Below are positions 43,999 through 52,034 of a DNA stretch of 52,112 nucleotides, piece by piece. Every line of letters starts with the position of its first letter. Within the stretch, counting starts at the first letter, position 1. The DNA comes from Bacillota bacterium (GTDB taxonomy: Bacteria > Bacillota > Sulfobacillia > Symbiobacteriales > Symbiobacteriaceae): assembly GCA_023623185.1 (NCBI GenBank), contig JAMNXV010000162.1, positions 1-52,112 of the forward strand, written 5' to 3'. A program made the position numbers and the translations under genes. Below the pieces are notes generated by a model. That model saw only the letters and a list, made by a program, of their open reading frames with translations, was not told the origin of the DNA and ran no database searches.

Positions 43999-45759
43999 AT
44001 GAAGCGCCACGTCATGCGCCGGCTGCAGTCGCTGCTGGCCGTGCTGCTCTCCCTGGCGGGGCTGACCGTGGCCGCCATTCCGGCTTTTGCCCGGGAGCCG
44101 GAACAGCATGCCGCCTGGCTCCTGGCCATGGAAGCGGCAGACTCGGAATGGGTGGGCACCGGGGGACCCGAGTGCAGTTCCATCACCTACGAGCTGACGA
44201 TCCCCCCGCTGACGGAGGAGCGGGTCTACTCGCTGCCGATTGAGTGCCCGGACATGCAGAACCTGGCGCCCGGTGACTCCGGCCTCGTCGGGATCTACAA
44301 GGTGAAAAACGGCGGCACCCAGCCCGTGCAGCTCGCGATCAAGGGCCTGGTCGATGGCGCGCTGTTCTCCGGCGATGATCCCATGCTGCTCACCATTCAA
44401 GACGATAACAGTTCCTACGCATATGACGGTGCTTACCACAACATGGAAGACCTGGCTGCCGATGAAACCCGCACCATCACGATCGACTACGACGTGCCCC
44501 TGACCGCCGGCAACACGTACCAGGGCGAGCAGGGAACCCTCTTCGTCTATCTGCGCGTCAAGCCCATCCGCACGCCGGGCGGCGGGGACGATGGCGGCGG
44601 TGACAACGGCGGCGGTGACAACGGTGGCGGAGACAATGGCGGCGGTGACAATGGCGGCGGTGACAGCGGTGGCGGCAACAACGGCGGCGGTGGCGGCAGA
44701 ACCCCGCCCGAACGGCCGCCCACGTCCGAAACCGAACCCCCGGTCCCGGCATCCGGCAGGGTCACCGTCCGTGTGCTCGGAGACGGTGCGGGCAGCGGTG
44801 AGCTGACGCCCCTCGAAGGCGCCGAGGTTCAGCTGGCGGAGTTCGTCGCCAACACCGACGCCCACGGTCAGGTGATCTTCGACGGGCTCCCCTTCGGGAC
44901 GTATACGGCAATGGCCACGGCCGTCAACCCGCTCACCGGAGCCGACCCGCTGACCGGCACCGGTGCCACGCAGATTACGGCCGAGGAACCCGAGGCCTTT
45001 ATCACCATCGTGCTGACGTGGCCCCCGCGCCCCGTCCCGCCGCCGCAGGAGGAGCAGCCGGAGCCCGAGCCCTCCAGGCCTACCGGCTCCCTCACCGTGC
45101 GGGTCCTCGATGCCAGCCCGCGTAACGAAGGCGTCGACCGTCCCATTTCCGGTGCCATCGTCCACGTGGGCGACCGGGCCGGATTCACAGGCCAGTCCGG
45201 CGAGCTGCGCTTCACCGACCTGCCTCTGGGTGAGTACGCCGTGTTCGCCGAGGCAGGCGATCCCCAGAATCCGGACGGCCCGCGCCGGAGCGGTCTGGCC
45301 CGGGCCCGGCTGACGGAGGAACGGCCCGATCAGGTTGTCACGATCCGTCTGATCTGGGAGGAGCCCGACCCGGCGATCGACCTCACGCCGGGCGGCATCG
45401 CCGGACGCGTGTGCGCACCGCGCACGGGTGCGGCGCGGGTCTGGGCGACCAATGAATCCGGCGAGACGGTCGCCACCGTCGTGGCCGCCACCGGCCGGAT
45501 CGGCGTGTGGCTGAACTACGAGCTTGCCGGCCTCACCCCCGGCACCTGGACGCTCACCCTGCAGAACCCCGGCGACCCCGCCGTCTCGCAGCAGGTCATC
45601 GTGCTGCCCGGCCAAGCGGTGAACGCGCCCGACTTCACGCTGGCCTGCACCGGCGACGGGCTGACCGCACCTCCGCACGTCGGCTACTACATCGCAGGCG
45701 GCCTCCTGCTCGTGGCGGGCTGGCAGCTGCGCAGGATGGGCAGGAAGCTGGAGGCGTGA
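43999..45759 (+). CDS. Cell-surface protein with LAxTG sorting signal
   Basis: The product is 586 residues. A signal peptide (about residues 1-33, ending PAFA) is followed by a beta-rich domain with NLAPGDSGLVGIYKVKNGG, similar in style to camelysin/TasA-type surface domains. A GGGDN repeat linker leads to two or three prealbumin-like (SpaA/Cna-B-type) beta modules beginning VTVRVLGDG and SLTVRVLDA. The C-terminus has L548-A-C-T-G552, then a hydrophobic helix (about 561-577) and RRMGRK, the three parts of a sortase signal of the class E-type LAxTG form. ATG at 43999 has GGAGGGAGGA upstream. A sortase gene lies 1.5 kb downstream. Confidence 0.82.
   Translation: MKRHVMRRLQSLLAVLLSLAGLTVAAIPAFAREPEQHAAWLLAMEAADSEWVGTGGPECSSITYELTIPPLTEERVYSLPIECPDMQNLAPGDSGLVGIYKVKNGGTQPVQLAIKGLVDGALFSGDDPMLLTIQDDNSSYAYDGAYHNMEDLAADETRTITIDYDVPLTAGNTYQGEQGTLFVYLRVKPIRTPGGGDDGGGDNGGGDNGGGDNGGGDNGGGDSGGGNNGGGGGRTPPERPPTSETEPPVPASGRVTVRVLGDGAGSGELTPLEGAEVQLAEFVANTDAHGQVIFDGLPFGTYTAMATAVNPLTGADPLTGTGATQITAEEPEAFITIVLTWPPRPVPPPQEEQPEPEPSRPTGSLTVRVLDASPRNEGVDRPISGAIVHVGDRAGFTGQSGELRFTDLPLGEYAVFAEAGDPQNPDGPRRSGLARARLTEERPDQVVTIRLIWEEPDPAIDLTPGGIAGRVCAPRTGAARVWATNESGETVATVVAATGRIGVWLNYELAGLTPGTWTLTLQNPGDPAVSQQVIVLPGQAVNAPDFTLACTGDGLTAPPHVGYYIAGGLLLVAGWQLRRMGRKLEA
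44578..44697 (+). repeat. In-gene 15-bp repeats coding (GGGDN)n
   Basis: Seven 15-bp units of the GGCGGCGGTGACAAC type encode GGGDN/GGGDS, followed by a Gly tail. They form a flexible linker. Such tracts can change length by slippage. Confidence 0.88.
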
Positions 45760-45818
45760 TACGATAGGACTGCCGTCTCTTACGCGGCCTATACATCCAC
45801 GGTTTGGAGGGCTAATCG

Positions 45819-47015
45819 TTGCTTCAGAAGCTGCAGCTGGTGGCGCGGGAAGGCGCGATCTCGGTCACCGATGTATACCTCGGCCATATAAAGCGTGAAG
45901 AGGACCGCAAGCTCCTCGCCCACGCCGACGCCTACAAGTGGAACGACCTCGATCCACAGCTCCGGGCGATCCTGACCCAGCACCTGTACCAGGCCATCGA
46001 GGGGGCCCCGGGTGAGGTCAACTTCCCCTGCATGTACACGGGAGAGGTCCTCGCCGTCGACAAGGTGGCCTCGGCCGAATACGACCGGCTCCACAACCGC
46101 CCTTCGGTGGAAGTGCTGGAGGCCATCCGGGACATGGCGGATGCCCAGCCCCAGGCGCTGGTGGAACTGGGCAACGTGCTGGCGTACAAGGTGATGGCGG
46201 CAGGCGCCATCAAGAACCACCTGGTAGCCGTCCTGCGCTTCCAGATGGTGCCCGAGCTGGGCGCAGCGCCAATGGCTTTCAGCTTCGCCACGGTGCTGGA
46301 CCTCGACGACCGTGAGGAGGCGCTCTTCGACGAGCAGACCGGCAGTTTCGTCACCCAGGTGCTGAACAACGTCATCAAGCGGACCGCCGTCTCCCGGGCC
46401 GTTTTCTTCCCCTGCCTTGACGGGGAAGGGCGCGAGACCGCAGACCTCATGGTGTACGCCGGCAGCGGCGCCGCCGCATGGTTCAAGGCGCTGGAGGTCA
46501 CCCGCCGCATGAGCCCCCGCCGGGAGGGGCAGGCCCTGCTCCGCATGATCACCGAGCAGAACGCCACCGGAGAGGTGCCCCATGACCTCTTCCAGCGCAT
46601 GGGCGCAGACCTGCTGGACGAGGCCGAGGACGGGCTCAGCGCCGACTCGGTGGTGCGCAGCATGGAGAAGGCCGTGGGGCACGGCGTCGACCGGCTGGGC
46701 TTCCAGGCCCGCTGGGAATCGACGTTCGGCGACCTGTCCTACCGCCCTGCGTACAACTCGCTCTTCGGCGGCGACAATGCGGAAAAGCCGACCCGCATGA
46801 AAATGCAGGCCGGCGGCATTGAAATCACCCTGACGCCGAATCACCTGGAGTCCTTCCGGCAGGTGACCGTCGGCGACCGGACCTTCATCCTCTTCGCCGT
46901 GCCCGAGCGGGCACGGGTCGTGATCGGCAAGGACCTTGACCTGAAGATCAAGCCCGTGGAACTGGCCGACATTCAGCGCTGGATGACCGGGGCCGAGGAC
47001 GGCGAATCCAACTAG
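45819..47015 (+). CDS. Conserved-looking cytoplasmic protein of unknown function
   Basis: The product is 398 residues, soluble, with no signal peptide or membrane segment. Its composition and length look like a globular two-part protein: an alpha/beta N-terminal part (REGAISVTDVYLGHIKRE; IKNHLVAVLRFQMVPELG; FSFATVLDLDD) and a C-terminal part with a GIEITLTPNHLESFRQVTVGDR segment and RARVVIGKDLDL. The order faintly recalls nucleoid-associated NdpA-type proteins, but I see no firm motif. TTG at 45819 has TTGGAGG 8 bases upstream. It lies between the LAxTG protein and the sortase, 59 bp after the former. Whether it belongs to that system is unclear. Confidence 0.75.
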   Translation: MLQKLQLVAREGAISVTDVYLGHIKREEDRKLLAHADAYKWNDLDPQLRAILTQHLYQAIEGAPGEVNFPCMYTGEVLAVDKVASAEYDRLHNRPSVEVLEAIRDMADAQPQALVELGNVLAYKVMAAGAIKNHLVAVLRFQMVPELGAAPMAFSFATVLDLDDREEALFDEQTGSFVTQVLNNVIKRTAVSRAVFFPCLDGEGRETADLMVYAGSGAAAWFKALEVTRRMSPRREGQALLRMITEQNATGEVPHDLFQRMGADLLDEAEDGLSADSVVRSMEKAVGHGVDRLGFQARWESTFGDLSYRPAYNSLFGGDNAEKPTRMKMQAGGIEITLTPNHLESFRQVTVGDRTFILFAVPERARVVIGKDLDLKIKPVELADIQRWMTGAEDGESN

Positions 47016-47017
47016 AA

Positions 47018-47038
47018 GGGGGCGGCCTGTCCGCCCCC
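47018..47038. terminator. Hairpin between convergent genes
   Basis: GGGGGCGG pairs with CCGCCCCC around a 5-nt loop. It lies between the stop of the 398-residue protein (plus) and the small membrane protein (minus). There is no U-tract. Confidence 0.45.
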
Positions 47039-47053
47039 GCCTGATGTCGCGCA

Positions 47054-47218
47054 TCAGCCATCCCGACGCTCCGCCTCGTACGTTCGGTTCTTCCGGGCAG
47101 CCTCCTGGGCCGCCTGGACGGCGAAGTTCACCCGCCGCAGAATCCGGACCCACTTCAGTACGGTGAAGACGAGTACGACGGCTGCTACCAACAGGAACAG
47201 GCGTTGAAGTGAGCCCAT
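47054..47218 (-). CDS. Small membrane protein, 54 residues
   Basis: This short ORF starts at the ATG at 47218 with GGGGGAGGA 6 bases upstream, a strong site. It encodes 54 residues: MGSLQRLFLLV opens a single membrane helix (about residues 5-21), followed by a basic amphipathic tail (LKWVRILRRVNFAVQAAQEA and then Arg/Glu-rich residues to the end). The cytoplasmic, positively charged tail suggests one-pass topology with the N-terminus out. It is divergent from the sortase gene, about 100 bp apart, in an interval that could hold both promoters. I do not recognise the family. It may be a small partner of the envelope genes around it. Confidence 0.6.
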   Translation of the reverse strand: MGSLQRLFLLVAAVVLVFTVLKWVRILRRVNFAVQAAQEAARKNRTYEAERRDG

Positions 47219-47314
47219 GCGGCGTCCTCCCCCACATCATGATCACACCCGTATATTCGCATACCGTTCGCCCCCATGCCGGGCAGCTCCTGCTGTGAAA
47301 AGGAGGTGGTCACC

Positions 47315-48085
47315 GTGCGGGGTGGTCGGATCTGGCTCGGCAACCTGCTGTTGCTCATCGGGGCGCTCCTGGTGCTGCTGCCGGCTGCCCGGTGGCTGCG
47401 CGATGAGATCGACCACCGCCGTCAGATGGCCGAGGCCCTCCCGCCGTCGCCCGTGATGCTCGCCAGGCCCGGAGAACCGGGTGCAGACGGGTCCGAACCG
47501 AGCGGACCCCCTGGGGCCGGCCCGGCCGACGGGAGTGGAGACGGCGCCGGTGAGGGCGCAGGCGAAGGCGCCGGTGGCGGCAGCGGAGGCGGGGCCCGAG
47601 ATGGCGCAGGTGCGGAACCGTTCTCGGATCCGGCCACGGGCGGCACAACCCGGGACTGGCCTCCGGCCCCCCTCTACCACATCGCGATCCCCCGCCTCGG
47701 CGTCTCCTATGCGGTGAACGAGGGGGTCGACAACCCCGTGCTGGACCTGGGGCCGGGCCACTACCCGCAGACGGTGCTGCCCGGTGAGGTCGGAAACGCG
47801 GCCATGGCCGGCCACCGCACCCGGTTCGGGCGGCCGTCCTTCTTCTACGACCTGGATGCGCTGGAGCCAGGGGACCTGCTGCACATCGAGTATCCCGACC
47901 GCAGCCTCACCTTCGTCGTCGAGCGGGTCTTCATCACCGACCCGTACGACCTCTCCGTCATCGCCCCCACCGATTACCCATCCCTCACCCTGACCACCTG
48001 CGACCCCCCCGGCACCGACGAGATGCGGCTGATCGTACAGGCGCGGCTGCAGTCGCCCCTGGCAGCCGAAACGCCCCCGGGCTAG
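47315..48085 (+). CDS. Sortase, class D/E-like
   Basis: The product is 256 residues. An N-terminal membrane helix (about residues 8-26) is followed by a Gly/Ala/Asp-rich linker of about 70 residues and the sortase beta-barrel. Catalytic residues are His167 in MAGHRTRFG, Cys229 in LTTCDPPG and Arg238 in DEMRLIV. The TLTTC segment and the AGHR motif fit class D/E sortases, which link LPxTA- or LAxTG-type proteins to the cell wall. The adjacent LAxTG protein is the obvious substrate. GTG at 47315 has AAAAGGAGGTGG 6-7 bases upstream; the longer frame starts before that site. The long linker would let the barrel reach through a thick wall. Confidence 0.9.
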   Translation: MRGGRIWLGNLLLLIGALLVLLPAARWLRDEIDHRRQMAEALPPSPVMLARPGEPGADGSEPSGPPGAGPADGSGDGAGEGAGEGAGGGSGGGARDGAGAEPFSDPATGGTTRDWPPAPLYHIAIPRLGVSYAVNEGVDNPVLDLGPGHYPQTVLPGEVGNAAMAGHRTRFGRPSFFYDLDALEPGDLLHIEYPDRSLTFVVERVFITDPYDLSVIAPTDYPSLTLTTCDPPGTDEMRLIVQARLQSPLAAETPPG

Positions 48086-48097
48086 CCCCGGGGGCGT
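48071..48097 (+). terminator. Hairpin at the end of the sortase gene
   Basis: ACGCCCCCGGG (48071-48081) pairs with CCCGGGGGCGT (48087-48097). The loop contains the stop codon. The following bases are CTCGCG, so the U-tract is lacking. It lies between convergent genes. Confidence 0.6.
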
Positions 48098-48104
48098 CTC
48101 GCGT

Positions 48105-49355
48105 TCAATCCCAGTTGCGCCTGTCCTGAAAGAGGGGGCCCTCGGCCGGAAGCGCCCCGGCCGGCACCACCACCACCTGCGGATTCAGCCGGACGGCGGC
48201 CTGCACCGCGTCGCGCACGGCCCGGGGGTCGGCCCGGCCGGCGAACTCGATGCGCAGCACGTCCCGGTGGTCGGCATCCCGCTCCACCACCGCCCGCCAG
48301 CGCTCCACGCTGCCGGCCAGTTCCGCCATCGCCGCCTCCAGCTGCCGGGGGTAGAGGAAGATTCCCCGCACCTTGGCGACCTCGCTCACCCGGCCCATCC
48401 ATCCCTTCAGCCGCAGCGCAGGGCGGCCGCACGCGCAGGGCTCCGCGATCATCGCGCTGAGGTCGCCTGTGCCGAACCGCAGGAGCGGGTAGGTCTCCTG
48501 GAGGGACGTGACGACCACCTCCCCCACCTCGCCCAGGGGCACCGGACGGCCGTCCGGGTCGCAGATCTCCACGATGACCCCTTCGTCCAGATGCAGCCCG
48601 CCGCCCTGCCCGCACTCGTACCCGATGAGCCCCACATCCGCTGTGCCGTAGGCCTGATAAGCCTTCACCCCGTGGGCTTCGATCCGCTCCCGCAGGGTCT
48701 CGGGCAGCGGCTCGCCGGTCACCACCGCACGGCGTATCGGCAGAGGAGTGCCGGCCGCGGCCGCCCGGTCCAGCAGGGCGAGCAGGTAGGACGGCAGGCC
48801 GGCGTAGCCCGAAGCGCCCACCGCCCTGGCGATGCGAATCTGCAGCTCCTGCTGTCCCACGCCGGCGGGGACCACCACACAGCCCAGCGCCCGCGAGGCC
48901 GCATCGAACATGAATCCCGCCGGGGTCAGGTGGTAGCTGAAGCAGTTGAGCACCCGGTCGCCTCTCCGGAACCCTGCGGCGGCGAGGGCTCGGCTGAACC
49001 GCCAGTAGTCCGGATCCGTGCCCTGGGGGTCGTAGACGTCGCCGGGGCTCACGAAGATCCGCGCCAGGTTTTCCACCGGTTCCCCCAGGAGCCCGCCGAA
49101 CGGCGGGGACTCGGCCTGCACGCTGCCCAGCGACTCCTTCCGGAGCACCGGCAGCGCCAGCCAGGCCGCACCGCCGGTTCCCTCGAACCCGACGCCGGCC
49201 CCATCGAACCCTATGTCGGCGGCATCCAGCCGCTCGCGCCAGACCGCGCTGCCCTCCCGGGCTGCCGCCAGCACCATCCGCAACCGCTCTTCTCCGCCGG
49301 GCGGCACCCAGCGGCTCAGGCCGCCGGCGCCGCCCCCTGCTGCCAAGCCGTTCAT
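48105..49355 (-). CDS. PaaK-like AMP-binding enzyme (phenylacetate-CoA ligase family)
   Basis: The product is 416 residues. PaaK-family segments are RRAVVTGEPLPETLRERIEA, the YQAYGTADVGLIGYEC core motif, LRFGTGDLSAM and the C-terminal hinge VAKVRGIFLYPRQLEAAM. A cysteine pair, CACGRP, occurs as in PaaK. The phosphate-binding loop that usually reads SSGTTG is replaced by VSPGDVYDPQG, so ligase activity is not assured. Family members activate aromatic acids as CoA thioesters. The start ATG overlaps the LivF stop in ATGA. Being the last gene of a Liv-type transporter operon suggests the imported compound is an aromatic or branched acid that is then activated. Confidence 0.83.
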   Translation of the reverse strand: MNGLAAGGGAGGLSRWVPPGGEERLRMVLAAAREGSAVWRERLDAADIGFDGAGVGFEGTGGAAWLALPVLRKESLGSVQAESPPFGGLLGEPVENLARIFVSPGDVYDPQGTDPDYWRFSRALAAAGFRRGDRVLNCFSYHLTPAGFMFDAASRALGCVVVPAGVGQQELQIRIARAVGASGYAGLPSYLLALLDRAAAAGTPLPIRRAVVTGEPLPETLRERIEAHGVKAYQAYGTADVGLIGYECGQGGGLHLDEGVIVEICDPDGRPVPLGEVGEVVVTSLQETYPLLRFGTGDLSAMIAEPCACGRPALRLKGWMGRVSEVAKVRGIFLYPRQLEAAMAELAGSVERWRAVVERDADHRDVLRIEFAGRADPRAVRDAVQAAVRLNPQVVVVPAGALPAEGPLFQDRRNWD

Positions 49356-50143
49356 GCCAACCACCGTTTCCTGCGTTTGTAGGCCTTCGCCTCCCGGTAG
49401 CTCTTCCGCCCCACCTCGCTGAGGCCGAGGTAGAACTCCTTCACGTCCTCGTTGTTCAGCAGCGTCTCCACCGGTCCTTCCAGCACGATCCGGCCGTTCT
49501 CCATCACGTAGCCGAAGTGGGCGATGGAGAGGGCCACCATGGCGTTCTGCTCCACGACCAGGAAGGTGGTCTTCATCTCCTCGTTCAGCCGTTTGATGAT
49601 GTCGAAGATCTCCCGCACCAGGCGGGGGGCGAGCCCCAGCGACGGCTCATCCAGCAGCACCAGCTTCGGCCTGGCCATGAGGGCCCGCCCGATGGCCACC
49701 ATCTGCTGCTCGCCGCCCGAGAGGTACCCGGCCTTCTGCCGCCGCCGGCTCACCAGCTTGGGGAAGTAGTGGTAGACCATCTCCAGGTCGCGCCGCACGT
49801 TGCTCCGGTCGGTGCGGGTGTAGCTCCCGGCAAGCAGGTTCTCCTCCACCGTGAGGTGCTCGAAGACGTGCCGGCCCTCCATCACCTGGAAGATGCCCTT
49901 CCGCACGATCTCTGCGGCCTCCCGGTTGTTGATCCGCTCGCCCATGAACTCGATCGTGCCGTCGGTCACCTCGCCGTTCTCCGACTTCAGCAGGCCGGAG
50001 ATCGCCTTCAGGGTCGTGGTCTTGCCGGCGCCGTTCGCGCCCAGCAGGGCGACCACCTGCCCCTCCGGCACCTTCAGCGACATGCCCTTCAGCACGAGGA
50101 TCACGCGCTCGTACATCACTTCGACGTTATTCAGAACGAGCAC
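49352..50143 (-). CDS. livF: Branched-chain amino acid ABC transporter ATP-binding protein LivF
   Basis: The product is 263 residues. Walker A is GANGAGKTT, the signature is LSGGEQQM and Walker B is LVLLDEPSLGLAP. The position-specific GIFQVMEGRHVFEHLTVEENL stretch is typical of LivF. It hydrolyses ATP to drive uptake by the branched-chain amino acid or aromatic acid class of ABC importers. LivG and LivH are not in the window and must lie further upstream on the minus strand. The start is GTG at 50143 with GAGGTGG upstream, 15 bp after the binding-protein gene. The C-terminus is slightly long and basic (SYREAKAYKRRKRWLA). Confidence 0.93.
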   Translation of the reverse strand: MLVLNNVEVMYERVILVLKGMSLKVPEGQVVALLGANGAGKTTTLKAISGLLKSENGEVTDGTIEFMGERINNREAAEIVRKGIFQVMEGRHVFEHLTVEENLLAGSYTRTDRSNVRRDLEMVYHYFPKLVSRRRQKAGYLSGGEQQMVAIGRALMARPKLVLLDEPSLGLAPRLVREIFDIIKRLNEEMKTTFLVVEQNAMVALSIAHFGYVMENGRIVLEGPVETLLNNEDVKEFYLGLSEVGRKSYREAKAYKRRKRWLA

Positions 50144-50158
50144 CGGACCACCTCACTC

Positions 50159-51376
50159 TTACTGCCCCTTCGGCTCCACGAAATCGGTCAGGGCCACGAA
50201 GCGGCCGTTCTGCACCTGGTAGATCCGGGCCTTGTCGGTCCCGCCGTGGTCGGTGGGGGTGAAGGTCAGCGGTGCGCCGATGCCGCCCAGATCGACCTCG
50301 TTGAAGGTCTCGAAGGCCGCCTTCAGGGTCTCGCCGGTGACTTCGTCGCCTGCCCGCTTAATGGCCTCGGTGAGCACGCGGCCGAACACCCAGCCCTGCA
50401 GCCACTTCTGCGTGAGGTCCTCACGCTTCAGGCCGATCTTCTCCGCGTAGGCCACGGCCTCATCGATGCCCGGCCCCTCGTCGTACGGGAAGACGAAGGC
50501 CGGCGTGCCGACGAAGCCCTCGGCCGCGTCGCCGGCCGCGGCAAGCAGCGTCTCGTCGACCGAGTAGGTCATGCCCACCACCTGAATCTTGCCGCTCAGG
50601 CCCTGCTGCTGCACGGCCTTCAGCACCTGGGCGGTGCCCTTCACCACGTTCTGGATCATGATGAACTCAACGCCCTTGTTGTTCAGGTCCAGCACCTGCG
50701 TCACCGCGTCAGCCGCGGCGCCGGGCAGGGCCGCCTCCCCCACCCAGGTCAGGCCGATCTGGGCGGCATAGGCCTTGGCGTCCTCCAAAGGCGCCTGGCC
50801 GAAGGGCGAGTCGTGGAAGATCATGCCCACCTTGGCGTCGGGCTTCTGTTCCTTGATCCAGTCCAGCAGCACACGGGCCTGCTGCGAGTAGGTGGACGAG
50901 ATGATGAAGTTGTACGGGGTGACGGACGGATCCACCAGGCTCTCCGCGTAGGAGCCGGAGAGGTACGGGATCTTGTCCTGCGCGATCATCTCCTTCATCG
51001 CCTCGGTGTCGCCGGTGCCCCAGCCCAGGACGGCAACAACCTTGTCCTCGTTGACGTACTTCTTATAGAGCTCCACCGCCTGGGGCACCTGGTAGGCGTA
51101 GTCGCCCCAGACCAGCTCCACCTTCCGCCCGTTCACGCCGCCCAGCTCGTTGTTCAGGTAGTCAAACCAGGCCCGGGCGCCCTCGGCGTGGGGCTTGCCG
51201 ACGTCGCCCGTCGCGCCGGTGATGTCGAAGATGCCGCCCACCTTGATCGGCGCCTGCGAAGCCTGCCCGCCGGCGCCCCCACCGCCGGCGCCTGAACCCC
51301 GGCCCCCACAGCCGGCCAGCACAGCCAGAATCAGAAGCGCCCCCATCAGAATCAGGAACCTCTTGTGCCTCCGCAT
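50159..51376 (-). CDS. Branched-chain amino acid/aromatic acid ABC transporter substrate-binding lipoprotein
   Basis: The product is 405 residues. A lipoprotein signal with lipobox L-A-G-C (LAVLAGCGG) ends near residue 20, followed by a Gly/Ser-rich spacer. The mature part is a type I periplasmic-binding fold (IKVGGIFDITGATGDVGKPH; VVAVLGWGTGDTEAMKEMIAQ; KIPYLSG). Members bind Leu/Ile/Val, amides or aromatic acids; the partner PaaK-like enzyme hints at an aromatic or acyl acid. ATG at 51376 has a weak G-rich site (AGGGGG) some distance upstream; the longer frame starting at 51529 lies within the tandem repeats and is rejected. Confidence 0.9.
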   Translation of the reverse strand: MRRHKRFLILMGALLILAVLAGCGGRGSGAGGGGAGGQASQAPIKVGGIFDITGATGDVGKPHAEGARAWFDYLNNELGGVNGRKVELVWGDYAYQVPQAVELYKKYVNEDKVVAVLGWGTGDTEAMKEMIAQDKIPYLSGSYAESLVDPSVTPYNFIISSTYSQQARVLLDWIKEQKPDAKVGMIFHDSPFGQAPLEDAKAYAAQIGLTWVGEAALPGAAADAVTQVLDLNNKGVEFIMIQNVVKGTAQVLKAVQQQGLSGKIQVVGMTYSVDETLLAAAGDAAEGFVGTPAFVFPYDEGPGIDEAVAYAEKIGLKREDLTQKWLQGWVFGRVLTEAIKRAGDEVTGETLKAAFETFNEVDLGGIGAPLTFTPTDHGGTDKARIYQVQNGRFVALTDFVEPKGQ

Positions 51377-51450
51377 CTGTCCCCAACCCCCTCTGATGTA
51401 CTGTGCGGTGAGCTGTGCGTGGTGAGCGGTGAGCCGGTGAAAGTGGCGCC

Positions 51451-51600
51451 AACGGTCTGTCGTAAGTGGTGCGTGGGTGCAGATGGCGTCGACAGTCTGT
51501 CGTGAGTGGTGCGTGGGTGCAGATGGCATCGACAGTCTGTCGTGAGTGGTGCGTGGGTGCAGATGGCGTCAACGGTCTGCGGTAAGCGGTACGTTGTGAG
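51451..51600. repeat. 40-bp tandem repeat array, about 3.7 copies
   Basis: Copies begin at 51451, 51491 and 51531, and a partial, more divergent copy at 51571. Exact period 40 bp. Each contains GTGCGTGGGTGCAGATGGC. Central copies are almost identical, with changes at the first few bases and one internal site. Confidence 0.93.
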
Positions 51601-51800
51601 CCGTGGGCGGCTGTGGGCAGCAACGGTATCCGGGCGGCTGCCGGGGCCCTGTCTCCCCTCGCTCGCCCACTGCCGGCAGCTCAGGTCGCACGCCCCACCG
51701 GCCGCGGGGCCCGGCGCCACGGCCCCGTCGGACGACTCGCCGGTGCCCTCTGCCCCAAACCGTCGGCCTCTCACCGCTCACATCTCATAGACCATGAGCC

Positions 51801-52034
51801 ACCTCACCGCTCACATCTCACCGCTCACGACCCATCTCACCGCTCACATCTCACGACCCACGACCTACCTCACAGCTCACATCTCACGACCCACGACCTA
51901 CCTCACAGCTCACATCTCACAGCCCACAATCCATCTCACAGCTCACACCTCACGACCAACGACCCGTCTCACCGCGCACATCTCACAGCCCACGACCCAC
52001 CTCACCGCTCACATCTCACCGCTCACGACCCAGT
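51801..52034. repeat. 33-bp tandem repeat array, 7 copies
   Basis: The element TCACATCTCA (with small variations) recurs at 51811, 51844, 51877, 51910, 51943, 51976 and 52009, an exact 33-bp period. Between copies the sequence alternates CACGACCCAC-type and CTCACAGC-type segments. Because the period is a multiple of three, all frames repeat 11-residue units. The array ends one base before the LivM stop codon. Confidence 0.95.

Larger units (their letters stand above)
51377..52034. other. Repeat-rich intercistronic region
   Basis: This 658-bp gap separates the LivM tail from the binding-protein gene, both on the minus strand. It contains a 40-bp tandem repeat array and a 33-bp tandem array (separate entries), with a GC-rich unique stretch of about 190 bp between (51605-51795). 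I find no promoter or gene in the unique stretch. Many open frames here come from the repeat periods and are not evidence of coding. Confidence 0.7.

Noticed and set aside
48086-49364. GTG at 49364 as start of the PaaK-like gene
   Set aside because: The ATG at 49355 gives the coupled ATGA overlap with livF, which is the more usual arrangement in this operon.
51801-52034. Possible CRISPR array
   Set aside because: Repeats are contiguous with an exact 33-bp period and no unique spacers; no cas genes are nearby. It is a minisatellite.
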